64,000 nucleotides of DNA from Posidoniimonas polymericola (GTDB lineage: Bacteria; Planctomycetota; Planctomycetia; Pirellulales; Lacipirellulaceae), in NCBI RefSeq assembly GCF_007859935.1, contig NZ_SJPO01000019.1, positions 1 to 64,000 on the forward strand. The letters are read 5' to 3'. The notes under the pieces were generated by a model, which had not been told where the DNA came from, did no database searches, and worked only from the letters and a program-made list of their open reading frames with translations. The position numbers and the translations under genes are program-made. How positions within the stretch are numbered: position 1 is the stretch's first letter; each line of letters starts with the position of its first letter. Below, in pieces: positions 26,916-35,342 of the stretch.

Positions 26916-28175
26916 CTACCTGCGGCGGTGGAACAAGCCTCCCAGCACTGCCGTCGGTAGCAGCACTGCGGCGGCGGGCTCTGGGGTGACAGCGGTGAAG
27001 GTCTGCTCGACGATGACGGCGTTGTCACGCCACACTGTGTAGTCGGCCGCGTCGATTTGGCCGTCACCGTTGCCATCGGCGTTACTGAACGGTGTGACGC
27101 GGGCGCCGTACGACTGTCGCCACAACGCGTAGTCGGCGGCGTCGACGGCGCCGTCACGGTTGTAGTCGCCCGTAGTCTCGACAACGCCTGGCACGAGCAC
27201 CATCGAGCCGATGGGCGAAAGGTCCGAGGCCAGCCTGCCAAGGAACGCCCCCGAGGCGTCGTAGCGAAGCAGCTCGCCAAAGTTCTTGGGGCCGCCGCTG
27301 TAAATCGACGTAACGCCGAGCGTCGAGACTAGCAGTTCGCCCGACGGCATGTGAACCAGGTCCGACACATAGTGGATCCCGCCCTGATCGCCCGGCAGGT
27401 TGTCTTCGGGGTCGTAGTCAAGAGGGGCGGGCACACTGAACTCGGTCGTGTAGGCCCCCTGGTCGGAGAACTTAACTACGCGGTTGCTGATGAGGTCGGC
27501 GACCCAGAAGCTGTCGTCTTCGTTGACCAGTAGATTGGTGGGCGAGAAGAGGAAGCTTGCCTCTTCTGGGACCAGCTTCGTCACCGCGGGTTCGACGCCC
27601 GCGTAGACGGCGTTCTCGTTGGGATTGGCGTCCATCTCGATGACAAAACTAGTTGAGAGCAGTGTGCCGTCGCTTTGGAAACCGAGCCCTCCCGCCCCAC
27701 GCAGTCCGGTCACCGCGTCGGTGCGGCTGCCGTCGGTCACGTCGTAGCGGTAGACCTTGGTCCCCGCGTTGTCCGCCACGTACAGGTAGCCATCGGGGCC
27801 AAAGTGCAACCCGCCCGGCGCGGCAGTAATCTCTTCTCCGCCGGGCTCCGCCGGCGGGTAGTTCGGCAGCATCGCGAACACCCCGTCGCCGATCGGGGCG
27901 CCGGTCTGCAGGTCGTACTGCAGGATCTGACCAGCGAACCGGCTTGACACGTACAGCACCCCTGACCCGTCAACCGCCACTCCAGAAACTGGGCCAAACG
28001 CGTTAGGGCTGGCCGCTGCTACGCCCCAGCCTGGGATCGGCGCGCCGGTCAGCTCGTCAAACCTGGCGATGGTTCCCTCTTGAGACTGGGCCAAGAGAAT
28101 GTCAGCGGATGCAATCGAACAGTTCAAGCAGGACAACAAACAAGTCGCCATTAGACGCCACGATCCAACTGGCAC
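26916..28175 (-). CDS. Secreted beta-propeller protein with dockerin-like repeats and PEP-CTERM tail
   Basis: A 419-residue exported protein. A signal peptide covers about residues 1-24 (R7, then ATCLLSCLNCSIASA). An NHL/SMP-30-like propeller follows, with blades such as GVAVDGSGVLYVSS and GLHFGPDGYLYVAD. Two dockerin-like calcium motifs, DYNRDGAVDAADYALWRQ and DGNGDGQIDAADYTVWRD, sit at about 340-385. The tail PEPAAAVLLPTAVLGGLFHRRR is a PEP-CTERM sorting signal. The GTG at 28175 is preferred because AGAGGT lies about six bases upstream and the signal needs the arginine; ATG 28151 is the alternative. It is co-transcribed with the next pseudopilin. Confidence 0.85.
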   Translation of the reverse strand: MPVGSWRLMATCLLSCLNCSIASADILLAQSQEGTIARFDELTGAPIPGWGVAAASPNAFGPVSGVAVDGSGVLYVSSRFAGQILQYDLQTGAPIGDGVFAMLPNYPPAEPGGEEITAAPGGLHFGPDGYLYVADNAGTKVYRYDVTDGSRTDAVTGLRGAGGLGFQSDGTLLSTSFVIEMDANPNENAVYAGVEPAVTKLVPEEASFLFSPTNLLVNEDDSFWVADLISNRVVKFSDQGAYTTEFSVPAPLDYDPEDNLPGDQGGIHYVSDLVHMPSGELLVSTLGVTSIYSGGPKNFGELLRYDASGAFLGRLASDLSPIGSMVLVPGVVETTGDYNRDGAVDAADYALWRQSYGARVTPFSNADGNGDGQIDAADYTVWRDNAVIVEQTFTAVTPEPAAAVLLPTAVLGGLFHRRR

Positions 28176-28353
28176 GAGCCACCTCTACTTCGTCAATGGG
28201 TGCAAACATTCTGGGCGGGGGCCGGCGACTTGGGCCGGGGGGCGCCGCACGATTGCGGCTGGTGAGGCCCCGAATATAACACACCACGAGGATCGGATGT
28301 TACGCAAAATATCGGGGTTTTATTCGTGTTCTTAACGCCCCGGCTTGGAATGC

Positions 28354-28442
28354 TCATCTGCCGGCTCGTAGCCGAAGCACTGAAATAAAACGCCCAGCGG
28401 CGGTCGATCTCGTCCTCGGCGTTCTCGGGGGTCTTCGGCCGA
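28354..28442 (-). pseudogene. Frameshifted remnant of sulfotransferase C-terminus
   Basis: Read on the minus strand, this fragment encodes KTPENAEDEIDRRWAFYF and, after a one-base frame change, CFGYEPADE. The intact sulfotransferase ~0.9 kb away ends KTPETAKDEIDRRWAWYF then QRFGYAPADS. About 30 codons of homology remain; nothing of the rest of the gene is visible on its 5' side. It is a decayed duplicate, lying just outside the second 356-bp repeat. Confidence 0.8.
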
Positions 28443-28499
28443 GTGCCATGCCTACCAGCGACAGCGGGCAGCTATGCTTTGCACGATCTGAAACTCGAA

Positions 28500-28529
28500 C
28501 ATGCTCACCCGCTATCGCGTGTGAGCATG
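28500..28529. repeat. Hairpin CATGCTCAC/GTGAGCATG
   Basis: Nine-base arms with a 12-base loop. It resembles in layout the hairpin at 63427-63458 (CATGCCTAC...GCAGGCATG) that ends the last gene of the window. Here no gene end is adjacent, so it is probably a stray copy or the 3' relic of a lost gene. Confidence 0.5.
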
Positions 28530-28565
28530 GCGCCCCCAAGATCCTCGGCGGATTCATCGACCTGC

Positions 28566-28921
28566 GCAGTCTAGCAAGGTCTCATCGTCTCGCCGGGCCG
28601 CGTGGTTTCAGGAACTGCGTCTGCGTGGCGGGCGCCAGTTGTGGTCCCGGTCCCAGCTGCAGCCTGTTAAGTCTTATTGATCGCTGCGCCGCCAATGGAC
28701 CGAGGCCGACCAACGGAAGGCCGGCTTCCGTGCGAGCAGTCTCAACGTGGCGGGTTCATTCGCCGCGCAGTCGTGTATAAGGGACGTCTGGGCGGCCACA
28801 ACTGTCGACCGTTTTGTTGTAGAGATGGGCCGGCAGGCGCGGTCTAATTAGCAGGGTACAGGAGCACCGTTTTGCCGGGACAGACCCACGGCTGGCGCCG
28901 TGGGTCTGGGGCGTTGCTGCG
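28566..28921. repeat. 356-bp direct repeat, copy 2
   Basis: Second copy of the repeat at 25502-25857, same orientation, ~3.06 kb away. Similarity may extend weakly ~20 bases further upstream (GGATTCATCG against GGACTCATCG). No target-site duplication or terminal inverted repeat is evident, so the mechanism of duplication is unclear. Confidence 0.85.
28884..28903. repeat. CCCACGGC hairpin repeat
   Basis: Exact copy of the hairpin at 25821-25840, inside the second 356-bp repeat. Confidence 0.7.
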
Positions 28922-28975
28922 CGGTCGGTGAGGTTGGCTCGCGATGGAGAGGGTGGAGCTGCGAGCGGCGGCGGC

Positions 28976-29130
28976 TGGGACAAAACCCCAGGGACGGACA
29001 AGACCCCGCGGTGTGCCGACCGCTGAAATTCGCGGAAACGCAGCTAAACAAGTGTGAGAAGAGAATCCCGGGGGAAGTGCGGGCCGGGGTTTTGTCCCCT
29101 TCGCTCGATTTTTCGGACTAAACGAAGGGG
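28976..29130. repeat. Nested inverted repeats in intergenic DNA
   Basis: GGGACAAAACCCC (28976-28988) is perfectly inverted as GGGGTTTTGTCCC (29086-29098). Directly overlapping the right arm is a second hairpin, CCCCTTCG (29096-29103) with CGAAGGGG (29123-29130). The rest of this ~290-base stretch before the sulfotransferase gene shows no gene. Confidence 0.65.
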
Positions 29131-29150
29131 AGCAGATGTTGGTCGGCGAT

Positions 29151-29170
29151 CCCACGACTGGCGCCGTAGG
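29151..29170. repeat. Degenerate CCCACGGC hairpin
   Basis: CCCACGACTGGCGCCGTAGG differs at two positions from the exact copies at 25821 and 28884; both changes weaken the stem. Confidence 0.55.
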
Positions 29171-29210
29171 CTGGGAGCGAGTCAATGGAAAGCTAAGTCG
29201 CGGGGCAACG

Positions 29211-30401
29211 CTACCCGGTAGGGGAATCGGCCGGCGCGTAGCCGAAACGCTGGAAGTACCACGCCCAGCGGCGGTCGATCTCGTCCTTGGCGGTTTCGGG
29301 GGTCTTCAGCCGGTTGGGCTGGTAGTCCTTGAGCGACGCCACGTACTCGGCGAGGGCGGGCTGCATGGCGTCGTAGCCGGGGAGCTCGAGCGTGTCATAG
29401 ATCTGCTTCACCACGCCGAGCGGGTCGGCGGCGAGCTGCTCGTAGCGGACCTCGCAGTACTGGCCGGGGGCGAGGGCGTCGGCCTGTTGGTCGTAGTGGT
29501 CGTACATCGCCTCGTAGCACTGGTGGACGTGCTCGTCGAACTCCGGGCCGTACTCGTCGCGGAGTTGGAAGCCCTGGGCCTCGTACAGGGCGCGCCAGGT
29601 CCGCTGCATCGAGGGGAACAGCGAGTAAGGGTGGCGGCTGATGTGCACGAACTTGGCGCCGGGGAACATGGTCGAGAGGAACTCGATCCGCCCGGTGTGC
29701 GGCGGCGACTTCAGCAGCAGCCGCTTGCCGTGCTTGTAGGTCAGCGCGCGGTAGAAGAAGGTGATGGCCTCAATGAACCGGCGGCGGTCGTCGCCCGTGA
29801 CGTCTCGCATGGTGAGCGTGTCGAGGTGCTCGGCCGGGTCCTTGGGGAAGCCCATCCGGTAGTACATCGACGGCGCGCCCATCACGGTCAGGCCGAATTC
29901 GTCTTCCTGCGGCCGCCCCATGCCGGTGGCCATGTTGTCCATCGGCCGCTTCGAAGGGAGGAGGATGTTGAGGATCTTGCCGAGCCAGCCTTCACTCACG
30001 ACGAAGTGCCAGGGGGCGAAGCACTGGTAGGTCGTGGCGTAGCCGAACTGCCGGTCGCGGATCAGCAGCTCGTGCAGGTGGGTCGTGCCGCTCCGCCAGT
30101 GGCCGATGATGAACACCGGGGGGTGCTCGATCTTGGCGTCGCGGATTTTGCGGCCGAAGAGCAGCTGCTGCAGGCCGTACAGCGACGAGTTCCACGGAGT
30201 CATCTGCCCCAGCACCAACGCCATGCCGATCCGCTGCGGGTCGATCCGGTAGCCGTGCTGGCGGAGCATGCGGAAGAAGTGCGTGAACCGCATCCCGCTC
30301 CAGATCCGCAGCGCCCACCACGGGTAGCTGTTGAAGCCTTCGGTCGGCTTGCCGCCGGCCTTGGCTGCGGGAGATGGGTTGGGCGCTTGGGGGTCGGGCA
30401 T
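29211..30401 (-). CDS. Sulfotransferase family protein
   Basis: A 396-residue PAPS-dependent sulfotransferase (Sulfotransfer_3-like). The 5'-phosphosulfate loop is GHWRSGTTHLHELL at about 100-113, and the 3'-phosphate site is VHISRHPYSLFPSM. LLLKSPPHTGRIEFL, with its lysine and serine, and the C-terminal RYEQLAADPLGVV helix are family features. It transfers sulfate to an unknown acceptor, perhaps a carbohydrate or lipid. I prefer ATG 30401 over the frame start 37 codons upstream, whose residues are Ala/Arg-rich. A decayed C-terminal copy lies at 28354-28442. It is a single gene, convergent with none and followed by the repeat-rich region. Confidence 0.87.
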   Translation of the reverse strand: MPDPQAPNPSPAAKAGGKPTEGFNSYPWWALRIWSGMRFTHFFRMLRQHGYRIDPQRIGMALVLGQMTPWNSSLYGLQQLLFGRKIRDAKIEHPPVFIIGHWRSGTTHLHELLIRDRQFGYATTYQCFAPWHFVVSEGWLGKILNILLPSKRPMDNMATGMGRPQEDEFGLTVMGAPSMYYRMGFPKDPAEHLDTLTMRDVTGDDRRRFIEAITFFYRALTYKHGKRLLLKSPPHTGRIEFLSTMFPGAKFVHISRHPYSLFPSMQRTWRALYEAQGFQLRDEYGPEFDEHVHQCYEAMYDHYDQQADALAPGQYCEVRYEQLAADPLGVVKQIYDTLELPGYDAMQPALAEYVASLKDYQPNRLKTPETAKDEIDRRWAWYFQRFGYAPADSPTG

Positions 30402-30555
30402 CGGGCGGGCGAGGCCCGAATCGCGAGCGCGGGATCGTGTGGGCACGGTCCACCGCTGGCGATTCGAACAACTCTCGGCAGGGGCTCCCGCGGCAGACGC
30501 GCGGGCGGCCATTGGTTGAGCGGCGCGCCTTTCGGTCGGCGGCCGCTAAGATTGG

Positions 30556-31965
30556 TTACTCGGACGATCCTCTATTCTGACTCGGCGGGCCATCGGTTGA
30601 TACCCCGTCGAGGCCGGAGAGCCGGCTGGGGTCGACCGCGGGTTGCCGACGCGCGGCGCGCCCGAACTCGGCGTCCCGCTGGTTGGTGCGCCACACGACC
30701 AGCCAGACCAGCGCAAGCGACGCAGCAAACGCGAGACCCACGGCGACGCCCCACCCGGGGCCCGCCTGCTCCGGCGGCGCCAGCATCAGTGGGGCGCGAC
30801 CCACCAGAAGCGGCGCGAGCTGACGCTTGTCCTGGCCGTCGGCGTCCTGCTGCCTGGTGCGGTAGGCCCAGCGTTTGAACGAGAACCCCGCCGCCCGCAC
30901 GGGGACCTCGATCCGGTCGCCGAGCGGGAACCCATCGGGGATTTCCAACGCGCAGAACACGACCGGCAGGTTGCGCGAGTCGGCGGTGAACAGCTCGATC
31001 TCGTAGTACCGGTCGACGCCGTAGCGGGCGGAGACGCTCCGCTCGCCGGCAGCGGCGGCGGTCTCGATCGCCACGGCCCGCCGCGCGACGCCGTCCAGCA
31101 CGTACAGCTCGCCCCGCTGACGCAGGGCGTCGTTGAACAGCGGCGCGATCGGGTACCGGCCCGCGGACGTGTTCTGACGCACGTCGGCGATCAACGCCCG
31201 CTCGCGTTCCGGCGCCTGGGGGTCGTCAACCCACTGCTCGGCGTAGTTCGGCAGGTTGCGGCGGGCGAAGCGGGCCAGCTGTTGCGGGCCGATTTCACGT
31301 GTGGCTGAGAGCACCTCGTAGAAGGGCGCCGACTCGATCGCCCGCAGGCGGCCGCCATCGACAAGCAGGTCGAGCGCTCCGACGTTCACGCCGAGCGAGC
31401 CGAGCACCGATTCGCCGAAGTTGATGTGCGGGTAGGCCGGCGCGGTAGGCGACCACCGCCACGCTACGGCCAGCAGCGTTTGGTCATTCACTCGCAGCCC
31501 GAGCAGCTCTGCCCGCTGCGGCAGCACGCCCGACTCACGCCACGCCCGCGGCGCCGCAGGAGCGAGCACGGTCACGGCTGAGTCGCCGTCGGCCGCTTCG
31601 ATCCGCAGCCTGTCGCCGGCGTCGCTAGCGCCCGGCAGCGGCTCTACGCTGAGCACGCTCAGGTCGGCGACCACCGGGATCAGTGGTTCGGCGGAAGATG
31701 TGTTGGTGCGGGCGGCCTGCTCTTGGAGTTGGTCGGGGAACCGCCCCAGCCGGCCCGCGAGCCGCAGCAGGTCGCGGCGGTCGTCGGCGGACAGCGGCCC
31801 GTCGGTGGCCAGTCGTTCGCGCCGGTCGGCTGTCCAGCCGGACGCCTCGAGCACGACGCCCAGTGGGTCGTCGGTCGGCGGGGCCGGGGCGGTTGAGCCG
31901 GACGCGACAAGCACGCAGAGCAGCGGGATGAGCAGCAGCGGTTTCACACTCCTATGATACTCCAA
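30556..31965 (-). CDS. Secreted membrane-anchored protein of unknown function
   Basis: A 469-residue protein with an N-terminal signal peptide (KPLLLIPLLCVLVASGSTA), a large exported part and one C-terminal membrane segment at about 406-427 (VAVGLAFAASLALVWLVVW), then a cytoplasmic tail. Late in the exported part, CALEIPDGFPLGDRIEV, FSFKRWAYRTRQ and APLLVGRAPLML line up with YTLEPPDGVPINQPV, FFKNLSYQSQ and MPVVLARNVDL of the upstream neighbour, suggesting a shared domain. It starts two bases after that gene ends. Planctomycete-style; no known function. Confidence 0.75.
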   Translation of the reverse strand: MEYHRSVKPLLLIPLLCVLVASGSTAPAPPTDDPLGVVLEASGWTADRRERLATDGPLSADDRRDLLRLAGRLGRFPDQLQEQAARTNTSSAEPLIPVVADLSVLSVEPLPGASDAGDRLRIEAADGDSAVTVLAPAAPRAWRESGVLPQRAELLGLRVNDQTLLAVAWRWSPTAPAYPHINFGESVLGSLGVNVGALDLLVDGGRLRAIESAPFYEVLSATREIGPQQLARFARRNLPNYAEQWVDDPQAPERERALIADVRQNTSAGRYPIAPLFNDALRQRGELYVLDGVARRAVAIETAAAAGERSVSARYGVDRYYEIELFTADSRNLPVVFCALEIPDGFPLGDRIEVPVRAAGFSFKRWAYRTRQQDADGQDKRQLAPLLVGRAPLMLAPPEQAGPGWGVAVGLAFAASLALVWLVVWRTNQRDAEFGRAARRQPAVDPSRLSGLDGVSTDGPPSQNRGSSE

Positions 31966-31967
31966 AC

Positions 31968-32840
31968 CTACCCGGCCGCCCGGCGCACGACGAAGGTCAC
32001 CACCAGCAACGCCACCACGGCCGCGATCGCCGCCATCGTGAGCAGGTCACTGTTCTCGATCGGCTCGGCCGGGGCTGGCGCCTCGGGGAGCGGCGCTAAG
32101 TCGACGTTGCGGGCCAGCACTACCGGCATCGTGCCCGCCCCGGCCTGCGACTGGTACGACAGGTTCTTGAAGAACACCGCGGTGGCCGACGCCGCACGGT
32201 TGACTGGTTGGTTTATCGGCACCCCGTCGGGCGGCTCGAGCGTGTACACGGCGATGGGCCACACCTCGTCCCCCTCGGGTCGGAGAATCACGCGGTATAG
32301 TCGCTCAATGCCGAGCTCGTTCTCGGCGGGCGTCTGCGGCTCAACCCGCTGGATCGTCCCCGCGACCGGCACGGTGCGGCCGCGGTAGCCCTTTGCCTGC
32401 TCGGCGAACTGGGCGTAGGTGATCGGCGACGCCGAGAGTTTCTCAAGCGGCCCGTCGTGCGACTTGAGCTGACCCAGGATCGCGAACCAGGCGTCGGTTT
32501 CGGCGTCGAGGAACACGGCGTTGTCGCGGATGCTGTCGATTTGCGTCACGTTGAGCCACTGTCGCGTCTGCCCGAGCTCAACGCGGCGTGTATGCGGTCG
32601 GTCGGCCGGCGGCGAAGTCAGGGCGTTCAGCGGGCCGCGCGGCGTCGGCGCGGCCACTGGTTCGCCGCCGAATAGCTGCGCCAGCACCGCCCGCGAGCGT
32701 TCCGACCGCACCTGCCACGCCAGCATCGCCACTAGTCCAAGCGCGGCGACCATCACCAGCAGCCGCAGCTGCTCACGCCGCGCAAGGTAGTTGCGGGGCG
32801 GAGCCTGCTGGCGGTCGGATTGCGAGTCGAAGCGGAGCAT
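31968..32840 (-). CDS. Bitopic/two-span membrane protein, partner of the next gene
   Basis: A 290-residue protein with a membrane helix at about 25-45 (LRLLVMVAALGLVAMLAW), an exported domain, and a C-terminal helix at about 266-285 (LLTMAAIAAVVALLVVTFVV) plus a basic end. Its exported part shares the PDG-x-P and FFK/SY motif block with the protein encoded immediately downstream. The ATG at 32840 is chosen over a TTG six codons earlier. The two-gene operon probably makes a paired membrane assembly; function unknown. Confidence 0.75.
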   Translation of the reverse strand: MLRFDSQSDRQQAPPRNYLARREQLRLLVMVAALGLVAMLAWQVRSERSRAVLAQLFGGEPVAAPTPRGPLNALTSPPADRPHTRRVELGQTRQWLNVTQIDSIRDNAVFLDAETDAWFAILGQLKSHDGPLEKLSASPITYAQFAEQAKGYRGRTVPVAGTIQRVEPQTPAENELGIERLYRVILRPEGDEVWPIAVYTLEPPDGVPINQPVNRAASATAVFFKNLSYQSQAGAGTMPVVLARNVDLAPLPEAPAPAEPIENSDLLTMAAIAAVVALLVVTFVVRRAAG

Positions 32841-32884
32841 GGTCCCTGCAGGGTACAAGAACGCCGGCAGAACGCGTAGCCCAG

Positions 32885-33616
32885 CTACCGTCGTTCGCGC
32901 CGCATCCCGACAGCAGCCAGCGTTAACGCCAGGCAGGCGAGCCCGGCCGGCTCGGGTGCGGCCGTGACCGCGGCGTCGGGGTGAAAGTCGGTCCCGTAGT
33001 TGTCACGCCAGATCGTGTAGTCGGCGGCGTCGACCACGCCGTCCAGGTTGCCGTCGGCGTGCCAGTCGCCCGCGCCGACCGCGCCGGTCTGGCCGTACTC
33101 CTGCAGCCAGCGGGTGTAGTCGTCGTTGTCGACGTCAAAGTCGAGGTCGAAATCGCCGTCCGGCAGCGCCTCGACCATCACCACCGCCTCAAGGTCAAGC
33201 CGGCTAACGCCCGCTGGCAGGTTGACGTTGGTGATCGTGGAGTGCCCGTACCCGTTGGCGTCGATCTCAATCCGCACATCGGCCGAGAAGGTCAGGGTCA
33301 GGTAGGAGCCGCTGATCTGCTCGTCGATCAGCACGTAGGGAACCGGCGCCACGCCCGAGTTGGTGCGGTAGTCGCCCAGTTCCCCCAGCACGCTCACCGA
33401 GCCGAGGAAGGTCGCGGCGTTGGCCTTGGTGATCTCGTAGTCGAAGCGGTAGTTGGTGAAGCCGAGGTCCACGGCCGTGGGCGAAGTCCACAGGAACGGC
33501 GTCGACGATTCGGTGATCGACTCCACGATCGTCCACGTCGCGGGGTTCTCTGCCCACACGAACGACGGCGCCAGAGTCATACCCAAGGCCAGCAGTCCGC
33601 GGCGGAGAAGAGTCAT
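32885..33616 (-). CDS. Secreted protein with dockerin-like repeats and PEP-CTERM tail
   Basis: A 243-residue exported protein. MTLLRRGLLALGMTLAPSFVWA is a signal peptide. The middle ~130 residues look like a beta-sandwich with no named family. Two dockerin-like motifs follow (DFDVDNDDYTRWLQEYG and DGNLDGVVDAADYTIWRD), then PEPAGLACLALTLAAVGMRRERR, a PEP-CTERM sorting signal with the basic end. The protein is probably processed and attached to the cell surface or exopolysaccharide. The start at 33616 is set by the signal peptide. It lies upstream of the two-gene membrane operon on the same strand. Confidence 0.85.
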   Translation of the reverse strand: MTLLRRGLLALGMTLAPSFVWAENPATWTIVESITESSTPFLWTSPTAVDLGFTNYRFDYEITKANAATFLGSVSVLGELGDYRTNSGVAPVPYVLIDEQISGSYLTLTFSADVRIEIDANGYGHSTITNVNLPAGVSRLDLEAVVMVEALPDGDFDLDFDVDNDDYTRWLQEYGQTGAVGAGDWHADGNLDGVVDAADYTIWRDNYGTDFHPDAAVTAAPEPAGLACLALTLAAVGMRRERR

Positions 33617-33741
33617 GTCACGGGCTCGCGATGAGTGCGGGAAGCGGTCCCACCCATGATACTCAGGAACTCGGATCCCAACCAGCAACGGACGCGGCCC
33701 TCGCTAGACCCTCGGCGCCGGCTGTGGCCGGCTGGCTTGCG

Positions 33742-34977
33742 CTAGGCCGCTGTTTCGGGCCTGGTTCGTCCGTCGAGGATGCAGCTCACGTTGACGTCGC
33801 CCAGCACGTTGATCGTGGTGCGGCAGCGGTCGAGGAACCAGTCGACCGTCAGCAGGATCGGGATTTGCTCGATCGGCAGCCCCACGGCCGTGAACACCAG
33901 CGTCATCGTGACGATGCCGGCCTCGGGGATGCCGGCGGCGCCGACGCTGGCGATGATCGACGTGAACACCACAATCATCTGCTGCGAGAGCGACAAATCC
34001 ATCCCCAACAGCTGCGCGACGAACAGCGCGGCCATTGCCTCGTAAAGGGCGGTGCCGTCGTTGTTGAAGTTGGCGCCGACCAGGGCGCCCATGCTGGCCG
34101 ACTCCTCCCGCAGCCCGACCTTCTCGGTCAGGCAGGCGTACGTGACCGGCATCGTGGCGGTGGAGCTGTCGGTGCTGAACGCCATGACCAGCGCGTCACG
34201 CACGCCCCGCAGCACGTCTAGCGGCCGCGGCCAGCTGAACAGCTTGATCCGCACCAGGTACCACACGGTCTGCAGTCCCAGGGCGATTACGACCGCCAGC
34301 ACGAACGCACCCATCGCCTGGAATCGGCCGAAGCCCTCGACGCCGACCACCTTGGCGACAATTGCGAACACGCCGATCGGCACCAGCTGGATGATCCAGT
34401 GCAGCACCACCAGCAGCGTGTCGTAGGCAACCTCGACCAGGTCCTGCACCGTGCCGACCTCGCGGTGCTTCACGCCCCGCATCGCCACGCCGAACGCCAC
34501 GGCGATCAAGATCACGCCAATGATGTTCTGACGCCCGGCCAACGGCCCGAGGATGCTCTTGGGCACCTTGTCGATCAGCAGGGCCAGCGGGTTGGGGCCT
34601 TCTTCGCCCAAATCCTCGGCGACCGGTTCGGGCTCGATTTCAACCCACGAGCCGGGCTGCATCACGTTGGCCACGGTCAGGCCGATGACGATCGCCACGC
34701 AGGTATTCAGCAGCAACAGAAAGAACAGCCGGGCGGCCTGCTTGCCCTTTACCTCGCTGGTCATCAGCACGTGGGCCACGGCCACCAGGATCAGCGGCGG
34801 CGCGAGCGCCCCCAGCAATTGCAGGATCACCTGGCTCGGGATCTCGAGGATCCGCGCCCGTTCACCGAGCACCACCCCGGTAATGGCGCCGAGGACCAGC
34901 GCGATAACGATCCGCAGGTAGAGCGGGATCGCGTTCCAGCGGCCCAGCAGGCCCCGCGGTGGTGTGCTGTCGGTCAT
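33742..34977 (-). CDS. Dicarboxylate/cation symporter (DAACS family)
   Basis: A 411-residue inner-membrane transporter of the sodium- or proton-coupled dicarboxylate/glutamate family. About eight helices and two re-entrant loops are present: STDSSTATMPV is the first hairpin serine-rich tip, ANFNNDGTALYEAM replaces the usual NMDGTA motif, GAAGIPEAGIV is the second hairpin and NVLGDVNVS carries the conserved Asp. Substrate could be a dicarboxylate or amino acid. The ATG at 34977 begins the conserved LRIVIALVLGAITGVVLG region soon after. Paired intergenic hairpins lie just upstream. Confidence 0.9.
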   Translation of the reverse strand: MTDSTPPRGLLGRWNAIPLYLRIVIALVLGAITGVVLGERARILEIPSQVILQLLGALAPPLILVAVAHVLMTSEVKGKQAARLFFLLLLNTCVAIVIGLTVANVMQPGSWVEIEPEPVAEDLGEEGPNPLALLIDKVPKSILGPLAGRQNIIGVILIAVAFGVAMRGVKHREVGTVQDLVEVAYDTLLVVLHWIIQLVPIGVFAIVAKVVGVEGFGRFQAMGAFVLAVVIALGLQTVWYLVRIKLFSWPRPLDVLRGVRDALVMAFSTDSSTATMPVTYACLTEKVGLREESASMGALVGANFNNDGTALYEAMAALFVAQLLGMDLSLSQQMIVVFTSIIASVGAAGIPEAGIVTMTLVFTAVGLPIEQIPILLTVDWFLDRCRTTINVLGDVNVSCILDGRTRPETAA

Positions 34978-35029
34978 GCCGTTGTGTTCGTCCTGATACG
35001 GCGTTTCTTGGATGGGCGCGAGGCCGGCC

Positions 35030-35194
35030 GACTTTTGTCCCTTATTCCGACACGCGTTTATAGGGACAAAAGTCACCGACCACTTGGGGCATGGGCTTTT
35101 TGTATCTCTTGTTCTCGTAGCGGCTTACGGCATCGGTCGTGTTCGCGCTGCGGCGACTTTTGTCCGATCTTGCGCAACTCTTGGGACAAGAGTC
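35030..35194. repeat. Paired-hairpin intergenic element, copy 1
   Basis: Hairpin A: GACTTTTGTCCCT (35030-35042) with AGGGACAAAAGTC (35062-35074), a perfect 13-bp stem. Hairpin B, 125 bases on: GACTTTTGTCC (35155-35165) with GGGACAAGAGTC (35183-35194). Between them is T-rich sequence. The loop of A carries ATTCCGAC and ATA at fixed places, as in the copy at 59940-60100. It fills most of the gap between the symporter and flippase genes. Confidence 0.75.
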
Positions 35195-35342
35195 GACGGG
35201 GTGAACGCTGCGATCAAGTCACTATCGGAGATCGATCAAACAACGACGCCGACGGGCCCCGGTACAGCGCCGCGCTGACACCTAGTGGACCACAGCCGGC
35301 TCACACTTTCTACCGAAATCCGGTCAGAAAGACGCCGTCCGT

